From Ferdinandcohnia sp036962705 (GTDB lineage: Bacteria; Bacillota; Bacilli; Bacillales; Bacillaceae_L), in NCBI RefSeq assembly GCF_036962705.1, contig NZ_JBALOQ010000013.1, forward strand, positions 1-64,000: 64,000 bases of DNA. The letters are read 5' to 3'. Under the pieces are notes generated by a model. The model searched no databases and was not told the origin of the DNA. It worked only from the letters and a program-made list of their open reading frames with translations. Positions 41,793-50,402 of the stretch are shown piece after piece. Made by a program: the position numbers and the translations under genes. The first letter of the stretch is position 1. The number at the start of each line of letters is the position of its first letter.

Positions 41793-42704
41793 CTAGTATT
41801 CATCCTCTCTAAACCCATAATCACGGAGCTGTGACATTTTGTTTCGCCAGTCCTTTTGAACTTTTACCCAAAGCTCTAAAAATACCTTCGACCCCAACAA
41901 TGCTTCAATATCTTCCCTTGCTCGCTTTCCAACCTCTTTAAGCATACTTCCTTGTTTTCCAATCACAATTCCTTTTTGCGAATTGCGTTCGACAATAATA
42001 GTTGCACCAACGTATACGGTATTGCCACCTTCTCGTCTTTCTAGCGAATCCATAACAACTGCAATGGAATGTGGTACTTCCTCTCTTGTAAGGTGAAGTA
42101 CTTTTTCGCGAATTAATTCGGTGATAATAAATCGTTCAGGATGGTCTGTTACCTGATCAGCAGGATAATACTGAGGTCCCTCCGGTAAGTATTTTTTGAT
42201 TTGATCAACTAATCTTGGGGTATTCGTACCCTGCAACGCCGAAATCGGAACAATTTCCTTAAAAGGATAGAGCCCTTTGTACTTCTCGATTAATTCTAAT
42301 AATTTGTCAGGATGTATTCGGTCTATTTTATTAACAACAAGAAAAACTGGTGTCTGAATATTATTTAAGCGTTCAATGATGAATTCATCACCACGCCCAT
42401 AGCCCTCTTCTGCATTGATCATAAATAAAACGATATCGACTTCCTTTAGAGTGTTCTGGGCAACCTTCATCATAAAATCGCCAAGCTTATGTTTTGGTTT
42501 ATGAATCCCTGGCGTATCAATAAAAATAATTTGAGAATTTTCTTCAGTAAAAACCCCTTGCACCTTGTTGCGTGTCGTTTGAGGTTTATCACTCATAATC
42601 GCAATTTTTTGTCCGATAACATGATTTAAAAATGTGGATTTCCCCACATTTGGCCTTCCAATAATTGAAACAAAGCCTGATTTATATCCATTCTTATTTT
42701 CCAT
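41793..42704 (-). CDS. era: GTPase Era
   Basis: Ribosome-assembly GTPase that binds the 3' end of 16S rRNA. About 303 residues: G1 GRPNVGKST near 15-23, G3 DTPG near 63, G4 NKID near 124, and C-terminal KH domain with GKQGSMLKEVG near 240-250. GGAGGATTTAC before the ATG of MENKNGYKSG fixes the start; the longer frame lies inside cdd. Overlaps the cdd stop by 11 bases, as in B. subtilis. Confidence 0.97.
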   Translation of the reverse strand: MENKNGYKSGFVSIIGRPNVGKSTFLNHVIGQKIAIMSDKPQTTRNKVQGVFTEENSQIIFIDTPGIHKPKHKLGDFMMKVAQNTLKEVDIVLFMINAEEGYGRGDEFIIERLNNIQTPVFLVVNKIDRIHPDKLLELIEKYKGLYPFKEIVPISALQGTNTPRLVDQIKKYLPEGPQYYPADQVTDHPERFIITELIREKVLHLTREEVPHSIAVVMDSLERREGGNTVYVGATIIVERNSQKGIVIGKQGSMLKEVGKRAREDIEALLGSKVFLELWVKVQKDWRNKMSQLRDYGFREDEY

Positions 42705-43095
42705 GTAAATCCTCCGGTGTAAAAGCCCCTGGTAGTAATTCATTAATCGTTGTCTCTTGTACATCGCCTTTTAGGTTTGATAAATAAACCTTCATATCAG
42801 GCTGGCATAGCTCTGAAATTACTTGACGACAAACGCCACATGGGGGCACTGGTCGGTCTGTATCTGCCACTACAGCCATTGCTACAAACTTCTTATCTCC
42901 TTCAGAAACGGCCTTAAAAATAGCAGTTCTCTCTGCACAATTGGTTGCACTATAACCTGCATTTTCAATATTACAGCCATGGTACACTTTACCATCTTTT
43001 GTTAGTAGAGCAGCCCCTACCTTAAAGTTTGAATATGGAACATATGCTAGTTCTCTTGCTTTTTTCGCTTCGTTGATTAGTTCCTCTGTTTTCAC
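42694..43095 (-). CDS. cdd: Cytidine deaminase
   Basis: Deaminates cytidine and deoxycytidine to uridine forms in pyrimidine salvage. 133 residues. Zinc ligands are Cys53, Cys86 and Cys89 (TNCAERTA, PPCGVC) with catalytic Glu55. Tetrameric small-type enzyme by length. Overlaps era at its 3' end. Confidence 0.97.
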   Translation of the reverse strand: MKTEELINEAKKARELAYVPYSNFKVGAALLTKDGKVYHGCNIENAGYSATNCAERTAIFKAVSEGDKKFVAMAVVADTDRPVPPCGVCRQVISELCQPDMKVYLSNLKGDVQETTINELLPGAFTPEDLHGK

Positions 43096-43207
43096 TTCTA
43101 TCTTCCTTTCTGCGTATGTTAGTACGGAAGTGTATTTTTATTTTACATAAAAATCTTGATTAATGCATGGGTTTGATTCATTTGTTACATAATTGTAAGA
43201 ATTTTCT

Positions 43208-43588
43208 TTAAATTAGATCAGTTAAGTAAGGTAGGAAAATGATCAATCCCACAATAACAGATATGATCGCATAGATAAGGACAGCTCCTGCCGAGATATC
43301 CTTAGCTTTCTTAGCCAAGGGATGAAATTCACTAGTAACTAGATCCACCACTTTTTCGACTGCTGTGTTCATCAATTCAATTGAAAACATTCCACCGATT
43401 AAAAGAAGAATAACCATCCATTCCACATTTGTGATTTGAAAAAAGAAACCACAAATCACAACAATTAACGAAAACAAAAAGTGTATCTGTAAATTGCGTT
43501 CCGAAAAAAATGCTTCTCGCAAGCCTTGTAAAGCATACGAAAAGCTTTTGATTAAGCGCGTCCATTTACTTTTATCTTTCAAGTCCAT
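43208..43588 (-). CDS. dgkA: Undecaprenol kinase, DgkA family
   Basis: Phosphorylates undecaprenol (formerly annotated diacylglycerol kinase) at the membrane, recycling the cell-wall lipid carrier. 126 residues with three membrane helices. The family motifs EAFFSERNLQIHF near 20-32 and the catalytic IELMNTAVEKVVDLV near 75-89 are clear. Overlaps ybeY by 17 bases. Gap to cdd is about 110 bases with nothing notable. Confidence 0.95.
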   Translation of the reverse strand: MDLKDKSKWTRLIKSFSYALQGLREAFFSERNLQIHFLFSLIVVICGFFFQITNVEWMVILLLIGGMFSIELMNTAVEKVVDLVTSEFHPLAKKAKDISAGAVLIYAIISVIVGLIIFLPYLTDLI

Positions 43589-44042
43589 AGGCCTCTAAGA
43601 TTTCGTTTTGTTTTGAAAACATTTTTTCCTCATCCTCTTTTGTCAGATGGTCATAACCAAGCAAATGTAAGAAGCCATGAACAGCAAGGAAACCTAATTC
43701 CCTAGCAAAGGAATGACCATAATCCTCAGCCTGCTCCCTTGCCCTAGGGATTGAGATAATGATATCTCCTAATAGCTTGGGTATGTCTTCACCGATTATC
43801 GCAATCTCTCCCTCGCCCATTTCTTCCATGGCAAAGGAAATAACATCTGTTGGTTGATCTTTATCGCGGTATTCTCGATTTATTTCTTGAATACGGTCAT
43901 TATCAACAAATGTAATCGAAACCTCTGTTCCTTCTTTGACGCCTTCTTTTTCAGCGGCTAAAACAAGTAGTTCCTGCACTAATTTACATTCTTCTTCTCT
44001 TACTTCTCCAATTTCATCATTGAAATCAATTTCTAATCTCAT
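43572..44042 (-). CDS. ybeY: Endoribonuclease / rRNA maturation factor YbeY
   Basis: Metal-dependent ribonuclease involved in 16S rRNA maturation and ribosome quality control. 156 residues with the zinc motif HGFLHLLGYDH near 120-130, which defines the UPF0054 family. PTDVISFAME near 65-75 is the other conserved block. The start overlaps the pgpH stop (ATGA). Sits between pgpH and dgkA in the usual Bacillus order. Confidence 0.96.
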   Translation of the reverse strand: MRLEIDFNDEIGEVREEECKLVQELLVLAAEKEGVKEGTEVSITFVDNDRIQEINREYRDKDQPTDVISFAMEEMGEGEIAIIGEDIPKLLGDIIISIPRAREQAEDYGHSFARELGFLAVHGFLHLLGYDHLTKEDEEKMFSKQNEILEAYGLER

Positions 44043-46237
44043 GCTTCCTTCACCTTCTGTTTTGTGGTCTCCGCAGGGTATTCAATCCTTGAGTGGAAGA
44101 TTCCCTTTAATGATTCACAAAGTGTTTTTGCAACGATATCAAGCTCTTTCAGCGTTATATCACATTCATCAAATTGCCCATCCTGTAATCGGTCAGCAAT
44201 AATGCTATTAACTAGTGATTCGATTTTTTGCGGAGTTGGATTTGATAATGAACGTACCGCTGCTTCAACGCTATCTGCAATCCCGATTACTGAAGCCTCT
44301 TTTGTTTGTGCTTTAGGTCCTACATATCTGAAATCAGATTCAAGAACTTCTCGATCACTTTGCTGCTTTGCTTTATGATAAAAATATTTTAACAATGTTG
44401 TCCCATGATGTTGCTCAGCAATGTCAACGATTTCTTTGGGCATTTTATATTTTCTCAACGTTTCTCCACCATCTGTAGCATGTGCTGTAATTATCGTTTT
44501 ACTAAGCTGGGGTGCAATCTTATCATGTGGATTTTCAATGTTCATTTGATTTTCGATAAAGAAATGCGGTCGTTTAGTTTTTCCAATATCATGATAATAC
44601 GATGACACTCTAGCTAATAATCCATTCGCCCCAATTGCTTCACAGGCGGACTCAGATAAATTCGCAACCATGACACTGTGATGATAAGTGCCCGGTGCTT
44701 CCGTTAAAATTTTGCGTAATAACGGATGATTTGGGTTCGATAATTCGATTAATTTCATGGTTGATAGAATATTAAATCCAGCTTCAAAGAACGGTAGTAG
44801 CCCAATAGTTAGAACAGCAGCTATAACACCTGATAAAACCGCCATAATAATGGATGAACCATAATCTAAACTCGAATAACTACCATTTTGTAATAACATG
44901 ATCGAAAATATCACGATAATATTGATCAAGGCAACAAAAAGCCCCGCTTGGAGAATTTTCCCTCTACGATTATGCTTACTTAAAAACAACACGCCAGCTA
45001 AACAACCAAATAAGAAATAAATTCCTGCTGTGAAATTAAGCGTACCTGTAACACCCTCATTAAAGATAAGACTCCCACAAACAGCAAAAATCATACTTGA
45101 GAGAATGGCGACTTTTTCATTAATCAGTAGTTTTATTAACATTGCACCCATAGCCACTGGAACAATATATCCTATATCAGAATAATCGATTTGTTGGAAT
45201 AAACTAATACCCTTCATTAATAGAATGGTAACAGAAAAGATAATCGCAAAAATTAATAAATAAATATTGCGATGTCGATCAGTTGGAATCATTTCGTTAT
45301 GAAAATGATATACTAGTGCCGTTATTACTAACACAATAATTAACGCCAAGCCGATGAATGGTTGAATTGGGTTATTGGTGCTAGTCATTCCTAGAAGCTC
45401 TAGTTGACGATAAATATCTCTAGTAATTAATTGTCCTTCTTCCACGATAATTTGACCCTGTAGAATTTTGACAGGCTCCACTGCTTCAATTGCTTGTTGG
45501 CGTTTTTCATCGGTGGCTTCTACATCATAATAGACGTTTTGAACGACTGCAAAACGCGCCATTTCACGCATTGGCTCTCGTAGCGCTGTATCCACACTGG
45601 AGTATTGTAATTCTTCCACTACTTTATTTTTAGCATTTTCTACCTCAGAGGAAGGAATTCTAGTGTTCATTACATTATTTACAGCTGTGATAACCGCATC
45701 CTTTGCATGAGATAATTGATCATGAGTGGCCGTTAATAAAGCTGTAAGGACATCATCTGGGATTCGATTAGTTAAATCTTGTGGAAGCTTCGTTTTTAAC
45801 ATCTGTAATTTTTCCGAAGCTGTCAATTGTTTTGGTTCTTCCCCTCGGTCTTCTTCCGTGAGACTTTCCCATTCTCTTACCTTCGCATTATACACATCCA
45901 ATGCTTCAGTATTAGTCTCTTCAATTGAGTCAAAAATAGAAATTGCAAGATCCACTTGATTATCTGTGTATTCGGATTTAAGGGTGAAAACATCGTCAAC
46001 TTCTTTTGCTGCAGCATCCTGTTTTGCCTTAGTGGCAATTTTATCTTCAATTGTTAATGGAGATCGAATTGTCTGTTCGGATGGACGCAAAACCTCTAAT
46101 TGCAAAACTTCCGGTTTTACATTACTATACATGACTAAAAACATAATTCCTGCAAGGAGGATATAAATCAAAATATGTAAGGATTGATTGCTTTTAATAG
46201 CGGACAACTTATTTGTTACCTTAGTCGTTTTCCTCAT
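44039..46237 (-). CDS. pgpH: Cyclic-di-AMP phosphodiesterase PgpH (7TM-HD)
   Basis: Hydrolyses cyclic-di-AMP at the membrane. 732 residues: N-terminal helix (about 20-42), large extracellular 7TMR-HDED domain (45-285), seven membrane helices (about 295-480) and cytoplasmic HD domain (505-700). HD residues are visible in GTYHHSVMVANLSE, YYHDIGKTKRPHFF and AEQHHGT. AAGGAGG precedes the ATG. It lies upstream of ybeY, as in B. subtilis yqfF. Confidence 0.95.
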   Translation of the reverse strand: MRKTTKVTNKLSAIKSNQSLHILIYILLAGIMFLVMYSNVKPEVLQLEVLRPSEQTIRSPLTIEDKIATKAKQDAAAKEVDDVFTLKSEYTDNQVDLAISIFDSIEETNTEALDVYNAKVREWESLTEEDRGEEPKQLTASEKLQMLKTKLPQDLTNRIPDDVLTALLTATHDQLSHAKDAVITAVNNVMNTRIPSSEVENAKNKVVEELQYSSVDTALREPMREMARFAVVQNVYYDVEATDEKRQQAIEAVEPVKILQGQIIVEEGQLITRDIYRQLELLGMTSTNNPIQPFIGLALIIVLVITALVYHFHNEMIPTDRHRNIYLLIFAIIFSVTILLMKGISLFQQIDYSDIGYIVPVAMGAMLIKLLINEKVAILSSMIFAVCGSLIFNEGVTGTLNFTAGIYFLFGCLAGVLFLSKHNRRGKILQAGLFVALINIIVIFSIMLLQNGSYSSLDYGSSIIMAVLSGVIAAVLTIGLLPFFEAGFNILSTMKLIELSNPNHPLLRKILTEAPGTYHHSVMVANLSESACEAIGANGLLARVSSYYHDIGKTKRPHFFIENQMNIENPHDKIAPQLSKTIITAHATDGGETLRKYKMPKEIVDIAEQHHGTTLLKYFYHKAKQQSDREVLESDFRYVGPKAQTKEASVIGIADSVEAAVRSLSNPTPQKIESLVNSIIADRLQDGQFDECDITLKELDIVAKTLCESLKGIFHSRIEYPAETTKQKVKEA

Positions 46238-46285
46238 TTCTTGAACCTCCTTTTCTAAGGATTATTTTACCAGTTACCTCAATGA

Positions 46286-46313
46286 TAAAAAAGACCCATT
46301 CCATATGGGTCTT
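46286..46313 (-). terminator. Terminator of phoH
   Basis: GACCCAT / ATGGGTC stem with flanking AAA and TTT, followed by TTTTTTATC on the minus strand, right after the phoH stop. Confidence 0.82.
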
Positions 46314-47285
46314 TTACTTTTGATCAGCCTCAGCCTTTTCATACGCTTCAATAATACGTGCTACAAGAGGGTGACGTACAACGTCAGACTGTTCCAAAAA
46401 GATAAACGCAGAACCATATACATCCTTCAGGATATTTATTGCTTCATGTAAGCCGGATTTTACCCCTTTAGGTAAATCGATTTGCGAGATATCTCCTGTT
46501 ATGACCATTTTAGAGCCAAAACCTAAGCGTGTCAAAAACATCTTCATTTGCGCCAACGTTGTGTTTTGCGCTTCATCTAAAATGACGAAAGCATCGTCAA
46601 GTGTGCGCCCTCTCATATAGGCTAATGGGGCAATTTCAATAATTCCTCGTTCCATTAAACGTTCTGTATGCTCAGCACCAAGTACATCGTGTAAACCATC
46701 ATATAATGGACGTAAATATGGATCCACCTTTTCTTTTAAATCTCCTGGTAAAAATCCTAGACTCTCACCGGCTTCAACAGCTGGACGAGTTAGAATTATT
46801 CGTTTAACCTGTCCATTCTTCAAAGCGTTAACTGCCATAACAACGGCCAAATATGTTTTTCCGGTACCCGCTGGCCCGATTCCGAATACTAAATCTTGCT
46901 GTTTGATGGCAGCCACATATTGACGTTGTCCGTGTGTTTTAACACGAATGGATTTTCCTTTTGCGGTTTTTGTAATTTCTTCATCATATAACTCTTCAAA
47001 CGAATCCAATCTTCCGCTTTTTGCCATTTGAATACAGTAAATAACATCACGTTCACTTACACGTATTCCTTTTCGTATCACACCAAGAAGCTTTTCAAGT
47101 ATTTCCTCAACAATTTGAACATTTGTTGGGTCACCTGAGACGTGAACAGCCTCACCTCTTGTGATAATTGAAACATTTAATTCTTCTTCAATCCTTTTAA
47201 GATGAAGATCATTGTTTCCAAATAAAACAAGTGCCTCATTTGGATTTTCTAGTTGGTGTTTACTCATTACTAAATCTTCTGACAT
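46314..47285 (-). CDS. phoH: PhoH-like ATPase
   Basis: Cytoplasmic P-loop ATPase of the PhoH family, probably RNA-related. 323 residues: a KH-like N-terminal domain (about 20-95) and P-loop domain with GIGPAGTGKTYLAV near 135-148 and DDAFVILDEAQNTT near 230-243. B. subtilis order yqfD-phoH-yqfF is retained. The stop of yqfD precedes the start by three bases. The phosphate link of the name is historic. Confidence 0.95.
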   Translation of the reverse strand: MSEDLVMSKHQLENPNEALVLFGNNDLHLKRIEEELNVSIITRGEAVHVSGDPTNVQIVEEILEKLLGVIRKGIRVSERDVIYCIQMAKSGRLDSFEELYDEEITKTAKGKSIRVKTHGQRQYVAAIKQQDLVFGIGPAGTGKTYLAVVMAVNALKNGQVKRIILTRPAVEAGESLGFLPGDLKEKVDPYLRPLYDGLHDVLGAEHTERLMERGIIEIAPLAYMRGRTLDDAFVILDEAQNTTLAQMKMFLTRLGFGSKMVITGDISQIDLPKGVKSGLHEAINILKDVYGSAFIFLEQSDVVRHPLVARIIEAYEKAEADQK

Positions 47286-47288
47286 CCT

Positions 47289-48476
47289 TTAGTCTCCTTG
47301 AACTAATGGTATCGTAGTGACGATATTCTCAATAACATTATATTTTATTTCCAATTTTACTTTACCATTGTTAATGGATTGACGCAAAACTTTTTCTTCT
47401 ATAATTTCAGCATCACTACCCAATTGCTGTGCTAATTTGTTTCTTCCGATATCTTTTGCTACTTCAATGGCCTCATTTGTTGTATACGTTCTGGTGATTT
47501 TTTCACTTTCCCTAATTGTCTCTTTTTCATACGCAACTGGAAGTTCCCAATTAAAAAATTTGATATGTCTTTCATTTAGTTCTGTTTGATACTCCTTATA
47601 TTCAATCTTACCAAATCCCCAGATCGGAATACGTATATCCCCTAAAGAAATATAATGTTTTGTTATATTATCCCCTGTTAGTACATCTAGTTTCGTAGTA
47701 ATATCTACCGTTACTTTGGACTTGTACCAAGTTTCACCAAAAATTTTTCCACGTGCAGGTACGTAGACTTCCTCTCCCTCTTTTCCAATTTTACCAGTAA
47801 CCAAAAGATCGCCTTTTTTGACAAAATCATTTTCAGCTACAACAGGCTTACCTTCCTCCACAATTAGTTTCTTGATTGTCGCCTTTTTATTAGCAACCAG
47901 ATTTCTTGGGCTAAACTGCTCTGTAGGCTCTGGCTGGTTCTTTTCAACAACCTCAAAATGATAGGTCGTCCCATTTAATTCCACACCAATCCATGTAATA
48001 TCGTTAATGGCATCCTCCAGGTGTCTTTGAAGCGATTCATTATCTTCAATAAAGAATTGTAGTTTCCCCTTTTCTACACCAAGCTTTTTCAATTCTTGAA
48101 TAATGCGGTGCTCTGTTTCTGGTTTAGCACCCTCCACCTTTATGCCCCAGACCATATTTGATAATAATGTAACAATAATAAAAAACGAAATAGCACCGAT
48201 TAAAAAGCCACTATTAGATAACGCCTTTTGGATAAGGAATGGTAAGCCCTTCTTCCCAATAAAACGAAGCTTACAATCATTTTTACGGACAACTCTTCGA
48301 ATTTTTTTTAAATCCTTTAAATACATTGAGAAGCTTAAGACGTGAGTACCTGGCTTCCTTACATCCCACACAACGATACCTTGTCTTACACATTCATTTA
48401 TAAATCGCTCTGTCCCTTTTCCAGAAATAACAGCTTTGACACTCCCACTAAAAAAATGCATCCAATGGTTTTTCAT
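47289..48476 (-). CDS. yqfD: Sporulation protein YqfD
   Basis: 395 residues with a single membrane helix near 88-108 (GAISFFIIVTLLSNMVWGI). A cytoplasmic N-terminus precedes a large outer domain of about 285 residues. YqfD is made in the mother cell during sporulation in B. subtilis; molecular role unknown. It follows yqfC by about 18 bases, so the pair is an operon. GGGGGAT lies before the ATG. Confidence 0.9.
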   Translation of the reverse strand: MKNHWMHFFSGSVKAVISGKGTERFINECVRQGIVVWDVRKPGTHVLSFSMYLKDLKKIRRVVRKNDCKLRFIGKKGLPFLIQKALSNSGFLIGAISFFIIVTLLSNMVWGIKVEGAKPETEHRIIQELKKLGVEKGKLQFFIEDNESLQRHLEDAINDITWIGVELNGTTYHFEVVEKNQPEPTEQFSPRNLVANKKATIKKLIVEEGKPVVAENDFVKKGDLLVTGKIGKEGEEVYVPARGKIFGETWYKSKVTVDITTKLDVLTGDNITKHYISLGDIRIPIWGFGKIEYKEYQTELNERHIKFFNWELPVAYEKETIRESEKITRTYTTNEAIEVAKDIGRNKLAQQLGSDAEIIEEKVLRQSINNGKVKLEIKYNVIENIVTTIPLVQGD

Positions 48477-48494
48477 GCTTATCCCCCTAGTGTT

Positions 48495-48779
48495 TCATTT
48501 CTCAATGTATTGCACATGTTCAATTTTTCCTTCGAGCATTATTTCTTCAGGTAATATGGTTTTAATTACAAATGCATTTCCTTTGATCAGAAGTTGTCCC
48601 TGTTTCAATAAAAGCCGTACCTCTTTATCTGAAAAGGTTATTAATCCTCGATGATTCTCTATGTAAATATGTAATTGACCAATCATAGTTATTCTTGGAA
48701 GATCCATCATGACGTCAGCAGGAAGTTCCATCTTGTTTGTGATCCATCTTTTCATGCGTAATCCTAGGTTTTTAGGCAT
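48495..48779 (-). CDS. yqfC: Sporulation protein YqfC
   Basis: 94 residues, soluble, with the YqfC family pattern GQLHIYIENHRGLITFSDKE in the middle and a basic N-terminus (MPKNLGLRMKRWITNK). Mother-cell sporulation gene in B. subtilis with yqfD. Its ribosome-binding site AAAGGGGG lies inside the 3' arm of a strong hairpin (48786-48826), so translation from read-through messages may be hindered. Confidence 0.9.
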   Translation of the reverse strand: MPKNLGLRMKRWITNKMELPADVMMDLPRITMIGQLHIYIENHRGLITFSDKEVRLLLKQGQLLIKGNAFVIKTILPEEIMLEGKIEHVQYIEK

Positions 48780-48785
48780 AACAAA

Positions 48786-48826
48786 GAACCCCCTTTCAAC
48801 TCATGTTTATGAGTAAAAGGGGGTTC
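48786..48826 (-). other. Hairpin covering the yqfC ribosome-binding site
   Basis: Eleven-base outer stem GAACCCCCTTT / AAAGGGGGTTC with an inner six-base stem ACTCAT / ATGAGT around GTTT. On the minus strand the AAAGGGGG arm is the yqfC Shine-Dalgarno. The following TTCTTTGTT is a poor U-tract, so it is both a possible weak terminator and a translation block. Confidence 0.75.
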
Positions 48827-48867
48827 ATAGAACATTTTTTGTATAGGAGTACTATACGTTAAAAATT

Positions 48868-49350
48868 TTAGCGACGGGTTTGATAAGGCCTTTTTGCCCT
48901 TGGAGGACCAAGAATTTCAGACCAAATAATCCCTTCAACGACCTTGTTTTTCGAGAAGCTTTTGACGCCTCTTTGTTCTGAAGTGGCTACTGTCGGTTTA
49001 ATAACCGTTAGTGCCGGTTCTTCTTCCTCGATTGTTGTTTCACTATAGGTTCCCTGTTGCTGAAGCTCTTGATATCGTTCATAGAACGTATTTGGAACTT
49101 GAGTATCAGAAACCTCTTTAGATTCAATTTCTTCATAATCATACTTTGTTTCTTTCGGATGATCTTCTTTTTCAGGTTTTGGTTCTTGGTCAAACGGATT
49201 GAACTGTTTTGGCATTGGGATCTGAGTTGTAGGCTCTTTTTCACCACTGTTAAAACGTTTAAACGCATTAAGTACAAATCCAATTATGACAATAAGAATC
49301 CAGGCATTTGACATAATCTTTTCAATTAGATTTTGTAAAAGCAAATCCAA
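48868..49350 (-). CDS. YqfB-position membrane-anchored acidic protein
   Basis: About 160 residues, not recognised as a characterised family. One N-terminal helix (about 14-28, AWILIVIIGFVLNAF) precedes a long hydrophilic region rich in Glu, Lys, Pro and Gln (about 35-120) and a conserved-looking C-terminal segment (VEGIIWSEILGPPRAKRPYQ). Its place after floA matches yqfB of B. subtilis, but lengths differ and homology was not checked. The start is TTG, with AGGAGG eight bases upstream. Confidence 0.75.
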   Translation of the reverse strand: MDLLLQNLIEKIMSNAWILIVIIGFVLNAFKRFNSGEKEPTTQIPMPKQFNPFDQEPKPEKEDHPKETKYDYEEIESKEVSDTQVPNTFYERYQELQQQGTYSETTIEEEEPALTVIKPTVATSEQRGVKSFSKNKVVEGIIWSEILGPPRAKRPYQTRR

Positions 49351-49392
49351 AGTGTAAACCTCCTTTCACGTATTGAGGTTTATTTTTGATAA

Positions 49393-50379
49393 TTATTTAT
49401 CTTCGTCATGATCTTTTGTGCTTCTACCAATTGAATCTCTCATATCAGTGTCAGCCATGATATTTTTTAGGTTTGTATAGTCAAGAACTCCAAGGTTACC
49501 AGAGCGTAATGCTTCAGCCATTGCAAGAGGAACTTCAGCTTCTGCTTCTACAACCTTCGCTTTCATTTCTTCTACACGAGCGCGCATTTCTTGTTCACTT
49601 GCAACAGCCATTGCACGGCGTTCTTCAGCCTTCGCTTGGGCTATTTTCTTGTCGGCTTCCGCTTGGTCTGTTTGAAGCACGGCACCTATGTTTCTACCGA
49701 TATCAATATCTGCAATATCTATAGATAGGATTTCAAATGCAGTACCTGCATCTAGCCCTTTTGCTAAAACCGTTTGAGAAATCATATCAGGATTTTCGAG
49801 AACCTTTTTGTGGTCCTTTTGAGAACCAATTGTACTAACAATACCCTCTCCTACACGGGCAATAACAGTTTCTTCCCCTGCTCCCCCGACTAAACGATCA
49901 ATATTGGCACGAACGGTGATACGAGTTTTTGCTTTTACTTCGATACCATCCATCGCAACACCTGAAATAAATGGTGTCTCGATAACTTTAGGGTTAACGC
50001 TCATTTGAACTGCTTCTAACACGTCACGACCTGCTAAGTCGATTGCAGCTGCTCTTTCAAATGTTAAATCAATGTTTGCACGTTGTGCAGCGATTAATGC
50101 ATTTACAACACGGTCAACATTACCACCAGCTAAATAGTGACTCTCCAATTGGTTTGTATTAAGTTGTAAACCTGCTTTTTGAGCTTTAATTAACGGGATA
50201 ATTACACGGTTCGGGATAACCCGACGTAACCTCATCCCGATTAACGTAAAGATACTTACACGGACACCAGCAGCAAGCGCCGAAATCCACAGTGCAACTG
50301 GCACAAATGTAAATAGTACAGCCAATAAAATAATAGCTAGTGCAACCAAAATAAGAATTGTAATCATACTTGTTGGCAT
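49393..50379 (-). CDS. floA: Flotillin-like protein FloA
   Basis: Scaffold protein of functional membrane microdomains. 328 residues: N-terminal membrane segment (about 5-40), SPFH-like domain (about 50-230) and a C-terminal Ala/Glu-rich coiled coil (AKAEERRAMAVASEQEMRAR, VVEAEAEVPLAMAEALRSGN) for oligomerisation. Follows the NfeD-type yqeZ gene by about 25 bases; the two are coexpressed in Bacillus. Confidence 0.97.
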   Translation of the reverse strand: MPTSMITILILVALAIILLAVLFTFVPVALWISALAAGVRVSIFTLIGMRLRRVIPNRVIIPLIKAQKAGLQLNTNQLESHYLAGGNVDRVVNALIAAQRANIDLTFERAAAIDLAGRDVLEAVQMSVNPKVIETPFISGVAMDGIEVKAKTRITVRANIDRLVGGAGEETVIARVGEGIVSTIGSQKDHKKVLENPDMISQTVLAKGLDAGTAFEILSIDIADIDIGRNIGAVLQTDQAEADKKIAQAKAEERRAMAVASEQEMRARVEEMKAKVVEAEAEVPLAMAEALRSGNLGVLDYTNLKNIMADTDMRDSIGRSTKDHDEDK

Positions 50380-50402
50380 TCTATTTTTCCTCCTACTAAT
50401 TT

